Positions 1 through 9,292 of a DNA stretch of 64,000 nucleotides are shown one piece after another (within the stretch, counting starts at the first letter, position 1; the number at the start of each line of letters is the position of its first letter). This stretch comes from Acidobacteriota bacterium. Lineage in GTDB: Bacteria; Acidobacteriota; Polarisedimenticolia; J045. A program made the position numbers and the translations under genes. Below the pieces are notes generated by a model that saw nothing but the letters and a program-made list of their open reading frames with translations, was not told where the DNA came from and did no database searches. The DNA lies in NCBI GenBank assembly GCA_017994815.1, contig JAGOJY010000012.1, positions 1 to 64,000 of the forward strand, written 5' to 3'.

Positions 1-62
1 GGGGGCTGACGTTCATATGAGGAAGCTCGGCATGAAATCTATGTGCGAAACGGAAGGGGTCG

Positions 63-1418
63 ATGCCCATGGCCGGTGATAACGACAAGGACAAAAAGGG
101 CTTCTCCGGGCTTTCAGACTTGGCGTCGGAGGTCGGTGGCATCGATGAGCCCATAAAGCCGGAGCCAAAAGCGGAGGCTAAGCCCTCAACGCCTAAGCAA
201 ACACCCCAGCCTCAACGGGAAGCAGCCCCTTCCGAACCCGTGCGGAAAACCACAAGCTCCCCTCCGCCTATTGAAACCGTGAGTTCTGGTAAAAGCGGCG
301 GTGGTTCGGGCGGCAAATGGATTCTTGGCATTATCGGCGTCGTCTTCGTGATCTGGCTGATTAATAACCTCGGGCAAACTAACAAAAAGCCCTCATACAC
401 TCCGCCATCATCGTCGCAAAGCTACAGCTACCCGCAGAGCACTCCTGCTCCGGCAGTCCAAACCCCAAGCTCGAATCAAATCACTGGACTGCAATATACA
501 AAGCCTTCGGTCGGCACCAACAACGTGCTTTCCGTACCGGAGATTTGCTGGTGTATCCGGGAGGGCATTCGCATTGAAGCGATGAGAGACGTCATCGATA
601 CCAATGAGGGAATCGATGAATTCAACCGAATCGTCAACGATTACAACAGCCGCTGTGGGAGCTACCGGTATCGCCAGGGTTCCCAATCGCGAGCTGAGCG
701 AGATGTAGAGCCTTACCGAAGCCAGATTGTCGAGGAGGCCATTCGCGAGGCCAGACAGTTGGGCAGTCGCTCATACCCATCCGTATCGCCAGGCGCATCG
801 ACCAGCAGCGCCCCCAAGAAGCCCAACGCCCAATATACCAAAGAGGCTCAACAGATTCTGACCGACCTCGGCTACGAGCCAGGGTCGGTTGATGGCGATT
901 ATGGCCGCCGGACTGCCGACGCGGTGAAGGCTTTTCAACGTGACGCAGGCATCACTCAGGATGGTTGGATTGACGAGGACTTGTTGAGCACGCTGAGGAG
1001 AGTGAAAGCCGCATATAAATCGTCAGTCGGCTCTCAACCCAAGCCTCAAACTCAGACCAGTTTACAGCCGCTTTCCAACACCCCTTCGGCAGTCACTACA
1101 GCTACACCGGAAAACCTCTCATACGAGGAACAGTCTAAGTACAGTTCCGCACAGCGCCTTCGCAGACTTGGCTATGATGTGGATTGGCGAACAAGCTCTC
1201 TAACGGACATGCTTGACGCAGAATCCAGGATTGGTACGGCGAACCGCCTTGCCCGGCTCGGTTATAACGTGGATTGGCGAACAAGCTCTCTAACGGACAT
1301 GCTTGACGCAGAATCCAGGATCGGTACGGCGAACCGCCTAAAACGGAAAGGAATTTCAGTAGACTGGCGAAACTACTCGCTAACACAGTTGTTGAATATG
1401 GAGCGTGGGCAGAAATGA
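63..1418 (+). CDS. Membrane-anchored peptidoglycan-binding protein with C-terminal 30-residue repeats
   Basis: A 451-residue protein, probably an envelope protein that touches the cell wall. The N-terminal ~85 residues are Pro/Lys-rich and low complexity, followed by one hydrophobic segment (about 86-101) and a second Pro/Ser linker. Residues 155-205 hold a Cys-containing block (ICWCIREGIR ... DYNSRCGSYRYRQG) that I recall beside peptidoglycan-binding domains in proteobacterial proteins. Residues 256-315 match a PG_binding_1 domain (GYEPGSVDGDYGRRT, AFQRDAGI). Residues 363-447 are three copies of a ~30-residue unit (RLxRLGYxVDWRTSSLTDML); two are almost identical. GGAAGGGG at 52-59 supports this start; an ATG at 69 is the alternative. 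The gene is visibly richer in A/T than everything after 2 kb, suggesting recent acquisition. Confidence 0.75.
   Translation: MPMAGDNDKDKKGFSGLSDLASEVGGIDEPIKPEPKAEAKPSTPKQTPQPQREAAPSEPVRKTTSSPPPIETVSSGKSGGGSGGKWILGIIGVVFVIWLINNLGQTNKKPSYTPPSSSQSYSYPQSTPAPAVQTPSSNQITGLQYTKPSVGTNNVLSVPEICWCIREGIRIEAMRDVIDTNEGIDEFNRIVNDYNSRCGSYRYRQGSQSRAERDVEPYRSQIVEEAIREARQLGSRSYPSVSPGASTSSAPKKPNAQYTKEAQQILTDLGYEPGSVDGDYGRRTADAVKAFQRDAGITQDGWIDEDLLSTLRRVKAAYKSSVGSQPKPQTQTSLQPLSNTPSAVTTATPENLSYEEQSKYSSAQRLRRLGYDVDWRTSSLTDMLDAESRIGTANRLARLGYNVDWRTSSLTDMLDAESRIGTANRLKRKGISVDWRNYSLTQLLNMERGQK
1179..1339 (+). repeat. Tandem intragenic repeat, 90-bp period
   Basis: A 71-bp block at 1179-1249 recurs at 1269-1339 with a single difference (T at 1232, C at 1322). 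It encodes VDWRTSSLTDMLDAESRIGT twice. The near-identity at DNA level points to a recent in-frame duplication; the third protein repeat (from about 1329) has diverged. Confidence 0.9.
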
Positions 1419-1995
1419 CCTTGGCAGTTGATATTTCCAGCCGGTTTCGCCCAGTCGCTGAATTGAGCAACAAAAGCAGGAACTTAAAAATGCGATTGAA
1501 CCTTGGGGTGCCAATGTTACCAGCAGTCCCTTTTCTAAGATGAGTGGGAAAACGGGATTTTCGGGATTTCCGGTCTGCCGGAACAGCGTGCTCTTTGATA
1601 ACTCGTTGAATGATAAGCGCTTTCGGATTGACATCCGAGTGGAGAACGGTTATGAAGAGGGTTGCACACGGGGAGCCAACCCTCGATTCGGAAGCCGGGG
1701 CGCGACGGAACACCTGCGGTGCATCTGCCCACGTGACGCGGCGATGCCAGAGCAGCCACCCGGAGGCAAAGCCGCCTATTCACAGCATGAATGATCAGCA
1801 TCCACCATGTGAATGTCTCTGATCCCTTGCCTCGACTGGTCGCTGCCGCGTAGCGCGAACCTCTGCGTGTCACCTTCGATGATCTCGACGCGATGGACGC
1901 GGGCTGGCGCGCGTCGTACTCGCCGCGCCCTTGGTGGCGCGTCCTGTTGCGACACGCTTCAGAACGAGCGCCTCGGCGCGCTGGCTCGAGCGCTT
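1419..1995. other. Gene-free stretch of mixed composition
   Basis: About 580 bases lie between the stop of the peptidoglycan-binding gene and the stop of the kinase. The short ORFs here have no recognisable motif, no convincing ribosome site and no family resemblance. Composition changes from A/T-richer to strongly GC-rich around 1800-1900. The segment 1552-1572 contains two close copies of CGGGATTT. I see no RNA gene or insertion-sequence ends. It looks like an old recombination boundary or decayed sequence. Confidence 0.4.
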
Positions 1996-4497
1996 TCACC
2001 ACCGTGCTTGCTTGGGTGCCGGGGATCGCAGGGTCTCGAGCACCTGGCGGGCGGCGACGACCCGCGGGTCACCGTCGCCGGCTTCCGGGGCGACGATGGC
2101 GAGGCCGTCCCGCAGCAGCGAGCGCGCCTCCGGCAGGTTCGCCCGCCGCGACGCGAGGTTGAGTCCCAGGTCGATCGCGGAAACGCCGGACAGTTGGTGT
2201 TCGGAGCCGAGCGCGGCGCGCCGGATCCGGAGCGCCTCGCGCAGCGCCGGCTCGGCGCCGACGTCGTCGCCGCGTTCGCGCAGGACCGCGGCCAGATTGG
2301 CCAGGACGAACGCCACGTCGGGGTGGTCGGCGCCCAGCCCGGCGCGCATCAGCTCCACGCCCTCGCGCAACGCGGCCTCAGCCTCGGCGAGCCGCCCGGC
2401 GCGGCGGAGGACGGTCCCGCGGTTGGCAAGGGTGCGTCCGACGGCCGGGTCGCGTGGTCCCAGGACCTCCCGCCGCAGCGTTGCCGCCTGGTCCAGCAGT
2501 TCGGCGGTGCGGTCGAGCCGCTGCATGCGGAAATAGACGTTGCCGAGGTTCTCGAGCGCGACCGCGATCGACGGGTGCTTGTCGCCCAGGTGTCGCTTGG
2601 TGTTCTCCAGGACCTCGAGCAGCAGCGTCTCCGCGCGCGCGAGATCGCCCTTCTGCATCAGGATCATGGCGAGGCTGTTGCGCGAGCGATCGAGCTGCGG
2701 GTTGTCCGCGCCGAGCGCCGTGCGGTAGACCTCGAGCGACTCCTCGGCGAAGCCCGCCGCCTCGTCGAGCTGCCCCTTGGCCGCGAGGATGTCGCCCATG
2801 AGCTGCAGGCTCTCCCCGAACACGTAGGTCGGCCCCTGGGGCTGGGCGCGACCGATCGCGACCGCCTCGCGAACCGGCTCCTCGGCCTCATCCGGCTTGC
2901 CGGCGAAGAAGAGCGCGTAGCCGAGGTCGTCGAGCCGCTCGCCGAGCCGGTAGTGCGTCGGACCGAGCGCGATGCGCTGCGCTTCGATGCCCGACCGCGC
3001 GGCCGCGATCGCCTCTTCGTAGCGGCCGAGCACGTGCAGCAGGCGGCTCAGCTGGCCCCACGCCGTGGCCGTGTCCGCGTGGTGCGGGCCCAGGTGCGCG
3101 ATGCGCAACTCGAGGCAGCGGCGCAGGTGGGCCTCCGCCTTGTCGTACCGGCCGAGGCTGGAATAAGTCGAGCCCAGCGACTCGCGGACCGCGGCTTCCA
3201 CATCCGGCTGGCCGGCGAAGGTCTTCGCGATGCGCGTCTCGGCCCGGTCGAGCGCCTCGAGGATCGTCACCTGCTGCGCCCCGCCGGCGAACGGGTTCGC
3301 TGTCTCCAGCGTCTCCTGCAGGAAGGCGTTGATCGCGGTGGCTTTGTCGCCCGCCGCACGCGCGCGGTCGCGCTCGTCGGCGATCCGGCCGGCCTGCCAG
3401 GTCATCGTCGCCGCGAAACCCACGAGCAGCAGCAGCAGTGATGCCGCGAAGGCGGTAGGCAGCGGATTGCGCCGCACGAGCTTCCTGAGCTGGTACACGG
3501 CGCTCGGGGGCCGGGCCAGGATCGGCTGCGCGGCCAGGTAGCGCCGGACGTCTTCGGCCAGCGCCGCGGCGCTGCCGTAGCGGTCGGCGGGATCGCGCTC
3601 CAGCGCCTTGGCAACGATCGTCTCGAGGTCCTCCTCGAGGCGCTTGGTTCCCCGCCAGACCTGGCGCAGCGGGCGCGGCCGCGCCTGCTCGATCGTCCGC
3701 AGTGCCTCGACGAGGGACAGCGACGCGAGCTCGTGGGGCAGCGCGGCGCTGAGCATCTCGTACAGCACCACGCCCAGCGAGTAGACGTCGGTCCGGAGGT
3801 CGATGTCGTCCGGGCGTCCGCGCGCCTGCTCGGGGCTCATGTAGGGCAGCGTGCCGCGAATGGTGCCGATCTCGGTCACGCGCGTCGCGGCAACATCGCC
3901 ATCGGTGATCCGCGCCAGGCCGAAATCGAGGATCTTGACCCCGGGTTCCTCCTCGTTGCCGGTGACGATGAGATTGGAGGGCTTGAGGTCGCGGTGGATC
4001 ACGCCGCGTTGGTGGGCGTAGTGCACCGCTTCGGCGATCCCGGCAAACATCGCCAGGCGGCGTCGCAGTTCGGCACTGTCGAGCGGCGAGGATGTCGCAC
4101 GGTTCCCCAGGAACTCCGAGAGCGTCGCGCCCCGCACGAGTTCCATGGCGAAGAAGTGCTGGCCCGCGTCCGTGCGCCCCGACTCGTAGATCCGCGCGAT
4201 CAGCGGGTGCTCGAGCCGGGCGAGAACCTCGACCTCGCGGCGGAACATCGCCACCTGCACGTCGTCGAGCGCGACGTCGGCGCGGATCACCTTGAGCGCC
4301 ACGCGCCGCGTCGGAGTCTGCTGCTCCGCCTCGTACACCACGCCCATGCCGCCGCGCCCGAGCATGCCGAGGACCCGGTAACCGCCGATCCAGTCCGGAA
4401 ACGGGCCGGGCTCGCTCGTCCGAGCCGGCGCGGCCGGCCCGCGCTGGGTCGCCGTGCGGAAGTCCCCTGCTTCTGCGTCTTCCCGCGGTTCGGACAT
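1996..4497 (-). CDS. Membrane Ser/Thr protein kinase with periplasmic TPR array
   Basis: A PknB-type (Hanks) kinase of 833 residues. The kinase domain spans about residues 40-320, with Gly loop GMLGRGGMGVVYEA, Lys69 (VALKV), HRDLKPSN at 168-175, DFG at 191-193 and SPEQARGR in the activation segment, so it should be active. One transmembrane helix lies at about 347-366. The remaining ~450 residues are TPR units (LGSTYSSLGRYDKAE, LENLGNVYFRMQRLD, LANLAAVLRERGDD), a common layout in Acidobacteriota and Myxococcota. The start was set at MSEPREDAE because GGAGG sits 8 bases upstream; an in-frame ATG at 4539 would add 14 residues. It lies downstream of, and in the same direction as, the HAF-repeat gene, but with a 287-base gap and a hairpin between them. 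Confidence 0.9.
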   Translation of the reverse strand: MSEPREDAEAGDFRTATQRGPAAPARTSEPGPFPDWIGGYRVLGMLGRGGMGVVYEAEQQTPTRRVALKVIRADVALDDVQVAMFRREVEVLARLEHPLIARIYESGRTDAGQHFFAMELVRGATLSEFLGNRATSSPLDSAELRRRLAMFAGIAEAVHYAHQRGVIHRDLKPSNLIVTGNEEEPGVKILDFGLARITDGDVAATRVTEIGTIRGTLPYMSPEQARGRPDDIDLRTDVYSLGVVLYEMLSAALPHELASLSLVEALRTIEQARPRPLRQVWRGTKRLEEDLETIVAKALERDPADRYGSAAALAEDVRRYLAAQPILARPPSAVYQLRKLVRRNPLPTAFAASLLLLLVGFAATMTWQAGRIADERDRARAAGDKATAINAFLQETLETANPFAGGAQQVTILEALDRAETRIAKTFAGQPDVEAAVRESLGSTYSSLGRYDKAEAHLRRCLELRIAHLGPHHADTATAWGQLSRLLHVLGRYEEAIAAARSGIEAQRIALGPTHYRLGERLDDLGYALFFAGKPDEAEEPVREAVAIGRAQPQGPTYVFGESLQLMGDILAAKGQLDEAAGFAEESLEVYRTALGADNPQLDRSRNSLAMILMQKGDLARAETLLLEVLENTKRHLGDKHPSIAVALENLGNVYFRMQRLDRTAELLDQAATLRREVLGPRDPAVGRTLANRGTVLRRAGRLAEAEAALREGVELMRAGLGADHPDVAFVLANLAAVLRERGDDVGAEPALREALRIRRAALGSEHQLSGVSAIDLGLNLASRRANLPEARSLLRDGLAIVAPEAGDGDPRVVAARQVLETLRSPAPKQARW

Positions 4498-4747
4498 GAC
4501 TGGAACCTCCCGGCGTCCCCGCCAACTAACCGATAGCATACGCGCATTAAGGGACCGGGCAGCGAGGTGCGGCCCGACGCGGTCGCGACAGGCCGGTCAA
4601 CCGTGCCGGCCAGCGACGGGGGGCGCGGGTCTCGAAGGGACGTCACTGCCGAACGGTCCGCAGGATGGCAGGAACCCGCGGGTGTTTCGGCGAGCGCCGC
4701 CGGGGCCAGCAGCGCCAGGGCGATGGTCCTCTTTACCCGCCTCGGCG

Positions 4748-4773
4748 GGCGCGGCGGGCGCCCCCGCCGCGCC
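4748..4773 (-). terminator. GC-rich hairpin after the HAF-repeat gene
   Basis: A perfect 11-bp inverted repeat (GGCGCGGCGGG / CCCGCCGCGCC) with a 4-base loop, starting 12 bases past the stop of the HAF-repeat gene. There is no U-run after it, so it is a terminator-like hairpin rather than a textbook intrinsic terminator. Confidence 0.5.
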
Positions 4774-4784
4774 ACGCCGCCGGG

Positions 4785-5957
4785 TCAGTCGATCTTGATC
4801 ATGAACGCCTGGAACATTCCGTCGGGGTTTGCGCCGGTGCCGACGATCGTCTTGCCGTCGTTCGAGATCGCGGCCGTGTTCCAGAAGTTCCACCCGCTGC
4901 AGGGGAGCATGCCGCGTTTGATGCTGCAGATCTTCGCCTGCGTGGCCGGGTCGGTGCGCGCACGGACCCAGTCCTGCAGCGCGCTGATGCCGGTCTGCCC
5001 GGTCCAGATGAACGCCCACTGCTCGCCCGTCAGGAACAGCGTGTCCTGGCCGACGACGACCGACCCGTCGTCGCTGACGTCGCGCGCGTAGTGCTGGCCG
5101 TCAATGACGGAGCCGCGGAAGCCTTTCACGGTCCCCAGCGGGACCACGCCGGTCTCGGCCGACCACAGCCACGGCTCGGCCCACGGGCCGAAGTTCCCGG
5201 TCGCGGGGGGTGCCGAGTACTCTCCGCCCACGATGAAGCGCCCGTCGGAGCTGACGCCCGTGGCCTCGCCCGCGAACACCCGGCTGTGCTCCGGGAGGAA
5301 CCACTCCGGGCCCGCGCCGTGGTCCCACTTCGCGCCAGCTCGGCTTCCGGTCGTCTGGTCGCTCCAGCCGACGATCACCTGGCCGTCGGCCGAGATGGCG
5401 TTGGCGCGGCTGTAACGTTCGGGGACGATCGAGCCGAGGTCGACCATCCCGGCCTGCTCGTCCCACGCGAACCCGTGCGCGTCGACGCAGGCCGCGGGGC
5501 CGATGTAGCTCAGCCCGACGACCCGGCTGCCGTCCCCGGAGACGTCGTACGCGCTCGACCAGTCGGTGCCGCACGGCTCGCTGCCCCCGAGGGCGCCGAG
5601 CGGCCGCCACGTGTCGCCGCCGAGCCAGATGCCTGCCTGCATGACCCAGCCGAACACCGGGTCCTCGACCGCGATGTTGCCGACCACGGTCGAACCATCG
5701 TCCGACAGGGCGACGACGTCCCATCCCTCGGCCGGCCCGCCGATCATCTCGACCACGCCATTTCGCGAGATCCGGTCGCGGAACAGGACCGTGTTCCCGT
5801 CGCCGGACATGTCGACGGCGCAGAAAACCGGGAAGAACACCGGCCCGCAGGTCACGTCGAGGGGGATGAACCGCGCTGTCTCGGCCAGCGCGACGGGCGC
5901 CGCCAGCGCGCCGGCCACGGCGAGCACGCCGACCAGGCATATCGTGGACTTTCGCAT
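4785..5957 (-). CDS. Secreted HAF-repeat protein
   Basis: A 390-residue protein with a clear signal peptide (MRKSTICLVGVLAVAGALAA, then PVALAE) and a chain of HAF-type extracellular repeats. Each contains a phrase like DVSGDGSRVVGLSY, AISADGQVIVGWSD, GVSSDGRFIVGG, DVSDDGSVVVGQD or AISNDGKTIVGTG. The repeats probably fold as a beta-propeller or similar all-beta structure outside the cytoplasm; function is unknown. Start chosen at 5957 because GGAGG lies 4 bases upstream (GGAGGTTCC-ATG) and the signal peptide begins there; the frame stays open to 6020. The gene lies 100 bases downstream of the glycyl-radical enzyme gene on the same strand, with no obvious functional link. Confidence 0.8.
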   Translation of the reverse strand: MRKSTICLVGVLAVAGALAAPVALAETARFIPLDVTCGPVFFPVFCAVDMSGDGNTVLFRDRISRNGVVEMIGGPAEGWDVVALSDDGSTVVGNIAVEDPVFGWVMQAGIWLGGDTWRPLGALGGSEPCGTDWSSAYDVSGDGSRVVGLSYIGPAACVDAHGFAWDEQAGMVDLGSIVPERYSRANAISADGQVIVGWSDQTTGSRAGAKWDHGAGPEWFLPEHSRVFAGEATGVSSDGRFIVGGEYSAPPATGNFGPWAEPWLWSAETGVVPLGTVKGFRGSVIDGQHYARDVSDDGSVVVGQDTLFLTGEQWAFIWTGQTGISALQDWVRARTDPATQAKICSIKRGMLPCSGWNFWNTAAISNDGKTIVGTGANPDGMFQAFMIKID

Positions 5958-6057
5958 GGAACCTCCGCGCACACGCGAGGGTGGGGATGTGTAATACGCG
6001 GGAACGCGGCGCCGGGCCATAGGGAAATTCCCGATGTGCTTATTGCCCCAGCCGCGC

Positions 6058-8418
6058 TCAGAACCCGCCGTGCTCGGTCCGGCGGATGATCTCGTCCTGC
6101 AGCGCTTCGGACAGGTCGCAGAAGTAGTCGCTGTACCCCGCGACCCGCACGATCAGGTCGCGGTGCGCGCCGGGGTTGGCCCTGGCCTCGCGCAGGAGAT
6201 CGGCGCTCACGACGTTGAATTGCACGTGGTGGCCGCCGAGCCGGAAGTACGAGCGGACGAGCCCGTGCACGGCGTCGATGCCGCCCTCGCCCTCGAGCAG
6301 GCTGGGCGTGAACTTCATGTTCAGGAGCGTGCCGCCGGTCTTGACGTGATCCATCCGGGACGCCGATTTCATCACCGCCGTCGGGCCGTGGCGGTCGGCC
6401 CCCTGCACCGGGCTGATCCCCTCCGACAGCGGCTGCCCGGCGGGCCGGCCGTCGGCCGACGCCAGGCACACCTCGCCGAAGTAGATGTGGCTCGTCGTCG
6501 GCAGCATCTCCAGCCGGTACGCGCCACCCTTGGTGTTCGGCCGGCCGTCGATCGCGTCGAACAGCATCCCGAACGTGCGCGTCATCAGCGCGTCGGCGTA
6601 GTCGTCGTCGTTGCCGTACTTGTGCGTCTTGTTGAGCAGCCGCTGGCGCAGCGGCTCCTGGCCCCGGAAATCGGCGTCGAGCACCTCGACGAAGGCCGGG
6701 AGCGCCAACTCGCGCCGCTCGAACACCAGGTCCCTTAGCGCCGACAGACTGTCGGTGACGCTGCCGATCCCGACCGCCTGGATGAACGTGTTGTTGTAGC
6801 GCGCCCCGCCCGCGTTGTAGTCCCTGCCCTTGGCGATGCAGTCGTCGGTCAGCACCGACAGGAACGTGTGCGGCATGCGCGTCGCGTAGAGCCGCTCGAT
6901 GAGCTGGTTGCCGCGGATCTTGATCTCGAGCACGTGGCGGACCTGCTTCTCGAACGCGCGGAAGAGGTCGTCGAAGCTGGCAAAGGCCGAAGGCCTGCCG
7001 GTGCGGGCCCCGACCTTTTTGCCCGTGCGCACGTCGTACCCGTCGTGCAGCGCCAGCTCCAGCATCTTCACCAGGTTGAAGTAGCCGGTGAGGATGAACG
7101 CCTCCTTGCCGAAGGCGCCGACCTCGACGCAGCCCGAGCAGCCGCCCTCGCGTGCGTCCTCCAGCGTCTTGCCCTGCCGGAGCTGTTCTTCGACCACGAC
7201 GTCGGCGTTGAACAGCGACGGAAAGCCGTACCCCCGGCGGATGACCCGCAGCGCGTGCTTGAGCACCGCGTCGGGCGTCTTGCGCGAGACCTGCACGTTG
7301 CTGCTCGGCTGGAGCAGGTGCAGCTCCTCGATGATCTCGAGCAAGAGGTGCGTCAGCTCGTTCGAGCCGTCGCTTCCGTCGCGCAGCAGCCCGGCGAGGT
7401 TGATGTTGGCGAAGTCGGTGTAGGTCCCGCTCTCGGCGGCCGTCACGCCGACCTTCGGCGGGGCCGTGTGGTTGTTGAACTTGATGAAGAAGCACTCGAG
7501 CAGCTCGCGCGCGGTCTCGCGCGTGAGGGTGCCGGCGGCGAGCCCGGCCTCGTAGAACGGCGCGAGGTGCTGGTCGAGGTGGCCCGGGCTGAACGAGTCC
7601 CAGCCGTTCAGTTCGGTGATCACCGCGAGGTGGCAGAACCAGTAGGCCTGCAGCGCCTCGTGGAAATCGCGCGGTGCCTGTGCCGGAACATGGCGGCAGA
7701 CGTCGGCGATCTTCAGGAGTTCGGCGCGCCGGGCGCCGTCGGACACCTTCGCGGCCTCGGCTTCGGCCAGCTCGGCGTGGCGCTCGGCGAAGCGCATCAC
7801 CGCCTCGCAGGCGAGCGCCATCGCGCGGAGCTGCTCGCGCTTGTCGAGCGCCTCGGGGTCGCGCTCGAAGTCGAGCGCCGCCTCCGACGCGGCGATCTCG
7901 GCCTGCAGCTCGCGCAGCCCCTTGCGGTAGAGCTTGCCGTCGGCCACGGTGTGGCCCGGCGCCCGCTGCTCCATGAACTCGGTGAAGCAGCCCGCGGCAT
8001 AGGCGTCGAGCCACTCCTGCGGCAGCTCGGCGAACATCTGGTCGCGCAGCGAGCGGCCGCGCCAGAACGGGATGATCTCGCGCTCGTACTCCTCGAGCAC
8101 CGCGGGGGCCACCGTGTACGAAGTCTTCGGCCGGGAGCCCAGGATGCGCAGGTCGTCGAGGCTGTGGCAGGTCAGCTCGGGGTAGGTCGGGACCGCCTTG
8201 GGCCGCGGGCCGCGCTCGCCGACGATCAACTCCCCCTCGCCCATCCACAGCGCCTTGCGCTCGCAGATCGCGTGGAAGTTCAGCGCGCGCAGAACCGGGA
8301 TGCTGTGGCGGCCGAGGTGTTCCTTGTAGAACGCGGTCGTGATCAGGGCGCGCTCGCTGCTGATCGCCGGGATCGCGGCGAGGCTCTCGCGGCGCAGGCG
8401 CTCGGTGCGGGGCGTCAT
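6058..8418 (-). CDS. hypD: Glycyl-radical enzyme, trans-4-hydroxy-L-proline dehydratase type
   Basis: A 786-residue member of the pyruvate formate-lyase-like glycyl radical enzymes. The thiyl-radical Cys is C430 in GGCSGCVE, with acid E432. The radical Gly is G761 in RVAGYSDYF near the C-terminus. Other pocket residues I can place are H156 (APGHT), D274 (NGWDSF), D335 and F336 (TDFANIN). All of these sit at a constant offset of 4 from the hydroxyproline dehydratase residues I remember (H160, D278, D339, F340, C434, E436, G765), and the length is nearly the same. The expected reaction is dehydration of trans-4-hydroxy-L-proline to pyrroline-5-carboxylate, cytoplasmic and oxygen-sensitive. The start overlaps the activating-enzyme stop (ATGA). 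No proline reductase or proC gene is nearby. The symbol follows hydroxyproline dehydratase, not the hydrogenase factor HypD. Confidence 0.85.
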   Translation of the reverse strand: MTPRTERLRRESLAAIPAISSERALITTAFYKEHLGRHSIPVLRALNFHAICERKALWMGEGELIVGERGPRPKAVPTYPELTCHSLDDLRILGSRPKTSYTVAPAVLEEYEREIIPFWRGRSLRDQMFAELPQEWLDAYAAGCFTEFMEQRAPGHTVADGKLYRKGLRELQAEIAASEAALDFERDPEALDKREQLRAMALACEAVMRFAERHAELAEAEAAKVSDGARRAELLKIADVCRHVPAQAPRDFHEALQAYWFCHLAVITELNGWDSFSPGHLDQHLAPFYEAGLAAGTLTRETARELLECFFIKFNNHTAPPKVGVTAAESGTYTDFANINLAGLLRDGSDGSNELTHLLLEIIEELHLLQPSSNVQVSRKTPDAVLKHALRVIRRGYGFPSLFNADVVVEEQLRQGKTLEDAREGGCSGCVEVGAFGKEAFILTGYFNLVKMLELALHDGYDVRTGKKVGARTGRPSAFASFDDLFRAFEKQVRHVLEIKIRGNQLIERLYATRMPHTFLSVLTDDCIAKGRDYNAGGARYNNTFIQAVGIGSVTDSLSALRDLVFERRELALPAFVEVLDADFRGQEPLRQRLLNKTHKYGNDDDYADALMTRTFGMLFDAIDGRPNTKGGAYRLEMLPTTSHIYFGEVCLASADGRPAGQPLSEGISPVQGADRHGPTAVMKSASRMDHVKTGGTLLNMKFTPSLLEGEGGIDAVHGLVRSYFRLGGHHVQFNVVSADLLREARANPGAHRDLIVRVAGYSDYFCDLSEALQDEIIRRTEHGGF

Positions 8419-9287
8419 GCGTGGCCTCCGATGGTGGTCGCCAGGCCGTGCTCGCGGAAGCGCGCGGCGAGGGACTCGATCCGCCCGGCCGCCGGCTGCG
8501 CCGTGGCGGACGGGGCGTGCTCCAGCCCGAGCCGGGCGAATTTCGGCTCGCCCGCCCGGTGGTACGGCAGCAGGTCGACCCGGCGGATCGCCGGGGTGGC
8601 CTGCAGGAATTCGAGCAGGGCGGCGATGTTGGCGTCGTCGTCGTTCACGCCGGGGATGACGGGGACGCGAACCCAGATCGTCGCGTGCGTGCCGGCCAGC
8701 GCGCGGAGGTTGTCGAGGATCGCGTCGTTCGAGACCCCCGTGGCGGCGCGGTGCCGCGCCGCGTCGATCAGCTTCAGGTCGTACAGCACGAGGCTCGCCT
8801 GCGCGGCCGCGTCGCGCAGCTCCGGCCAGCCGCCGAACCCGCACGTGTCGAGCGCGGTGTGGATGCCGGCGGCCCGCAGCAGCCGCAGGAGTTCCGTGGC
8901 GAACGCCGCCTGCGCCAGCGGCTCGCCGCCGGAGAGCGTCACGCCACCGCCGGACTCCTCGAAGAAGACCCGGTCGCGCAGGAGCAGCTCGACGAGACCC
9001 GCCGGCTCCACGCGCTCGCCGAGTTCCTGCAGCGCGCCGGTCGGGCAGCCCTCGACGTCCGCGGCGGACTTGCCGCGGACGCCCGGCAGCGCCAGCTCGC
9101 CGTCCGGGCAGCGGCCGCAGCGCATGCACAGGTGGCGCAGCCGGACGTATTCGGGAGCCGGCGACCAGCTCTCCGGGTTGTGGCACCAGCCGCAGCGCAG
9201 CGGGCAGCCTTTCAGGAACACCGTGCTGCGCAGGCCCGGGCCGTCGTGGATCGAAAAGCGCTGGACGTTGTAGACGAGCCCGGTCAC
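8415..9287 (-). CDS. hypE: Glycyl-radical enzyme activating enzyme (radical SAM)
   Basis: A 290-residue radical SAM activase that would install the glycyl radical on the dehydratase encoded next to it. The SAM-cluster motif is CPLRCGWC (C28, C32, C35), preceded by FSIHDGPGLRSTVFLKG, typical of PFL-activase relatives. A ferredoxin-like insert (CMRCGRC at 54-60 and a Cys at 81) suggests one auxiliary [4Fe-4S] cluster, as in activases of the decarboxylase/dehydratase branch. GGEPL (SAM-binding) follows. Its stop overlaps the dehydratase start by four bases, and it begins 5 bases after the DUF169 stop, so all three genes are almost certainly co-transcribed. Confidence 0.9.
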   Translation of the reverse strand: MTGLVYNVQRFSIHDGPGLRSTVFLKGCPLRCGWCHNPESWSPAPEYVRLRHLCMRCGRCPDGELALPGVRGKSAADVEGCPTGALQELGERVEPAGLVELLLRDRVFFEESGGGVTLSGGEPLAQAAFATELLRLLRAAGIHTALDTCGFGGWPELRDAAAQASLVLYDLKLIDAARHRAATGVSNDAILDNLRALAGTHATIWVRVPVIPGVNDDDANIAALLEFLQATPAIRRVDLLPYHRAGEPKFARLGLEHAPSATAQPAAGRIESLAARFREHGLATTIGGHA

Positions 9288-9292
9288 CGCCG

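Noticed and set aside
1540..1822. Short overlapping ORFs of 70-84 residues after the first gene
   Set aside because: No ribosome site, no hydrophobic or domain pattern, and all frames broken within the mosaic region.
2664..2891. Small frames inside the kinase-TPR gene
   Set aside because: Arg/Ser-rich out-of-frame products of the kinase codons.
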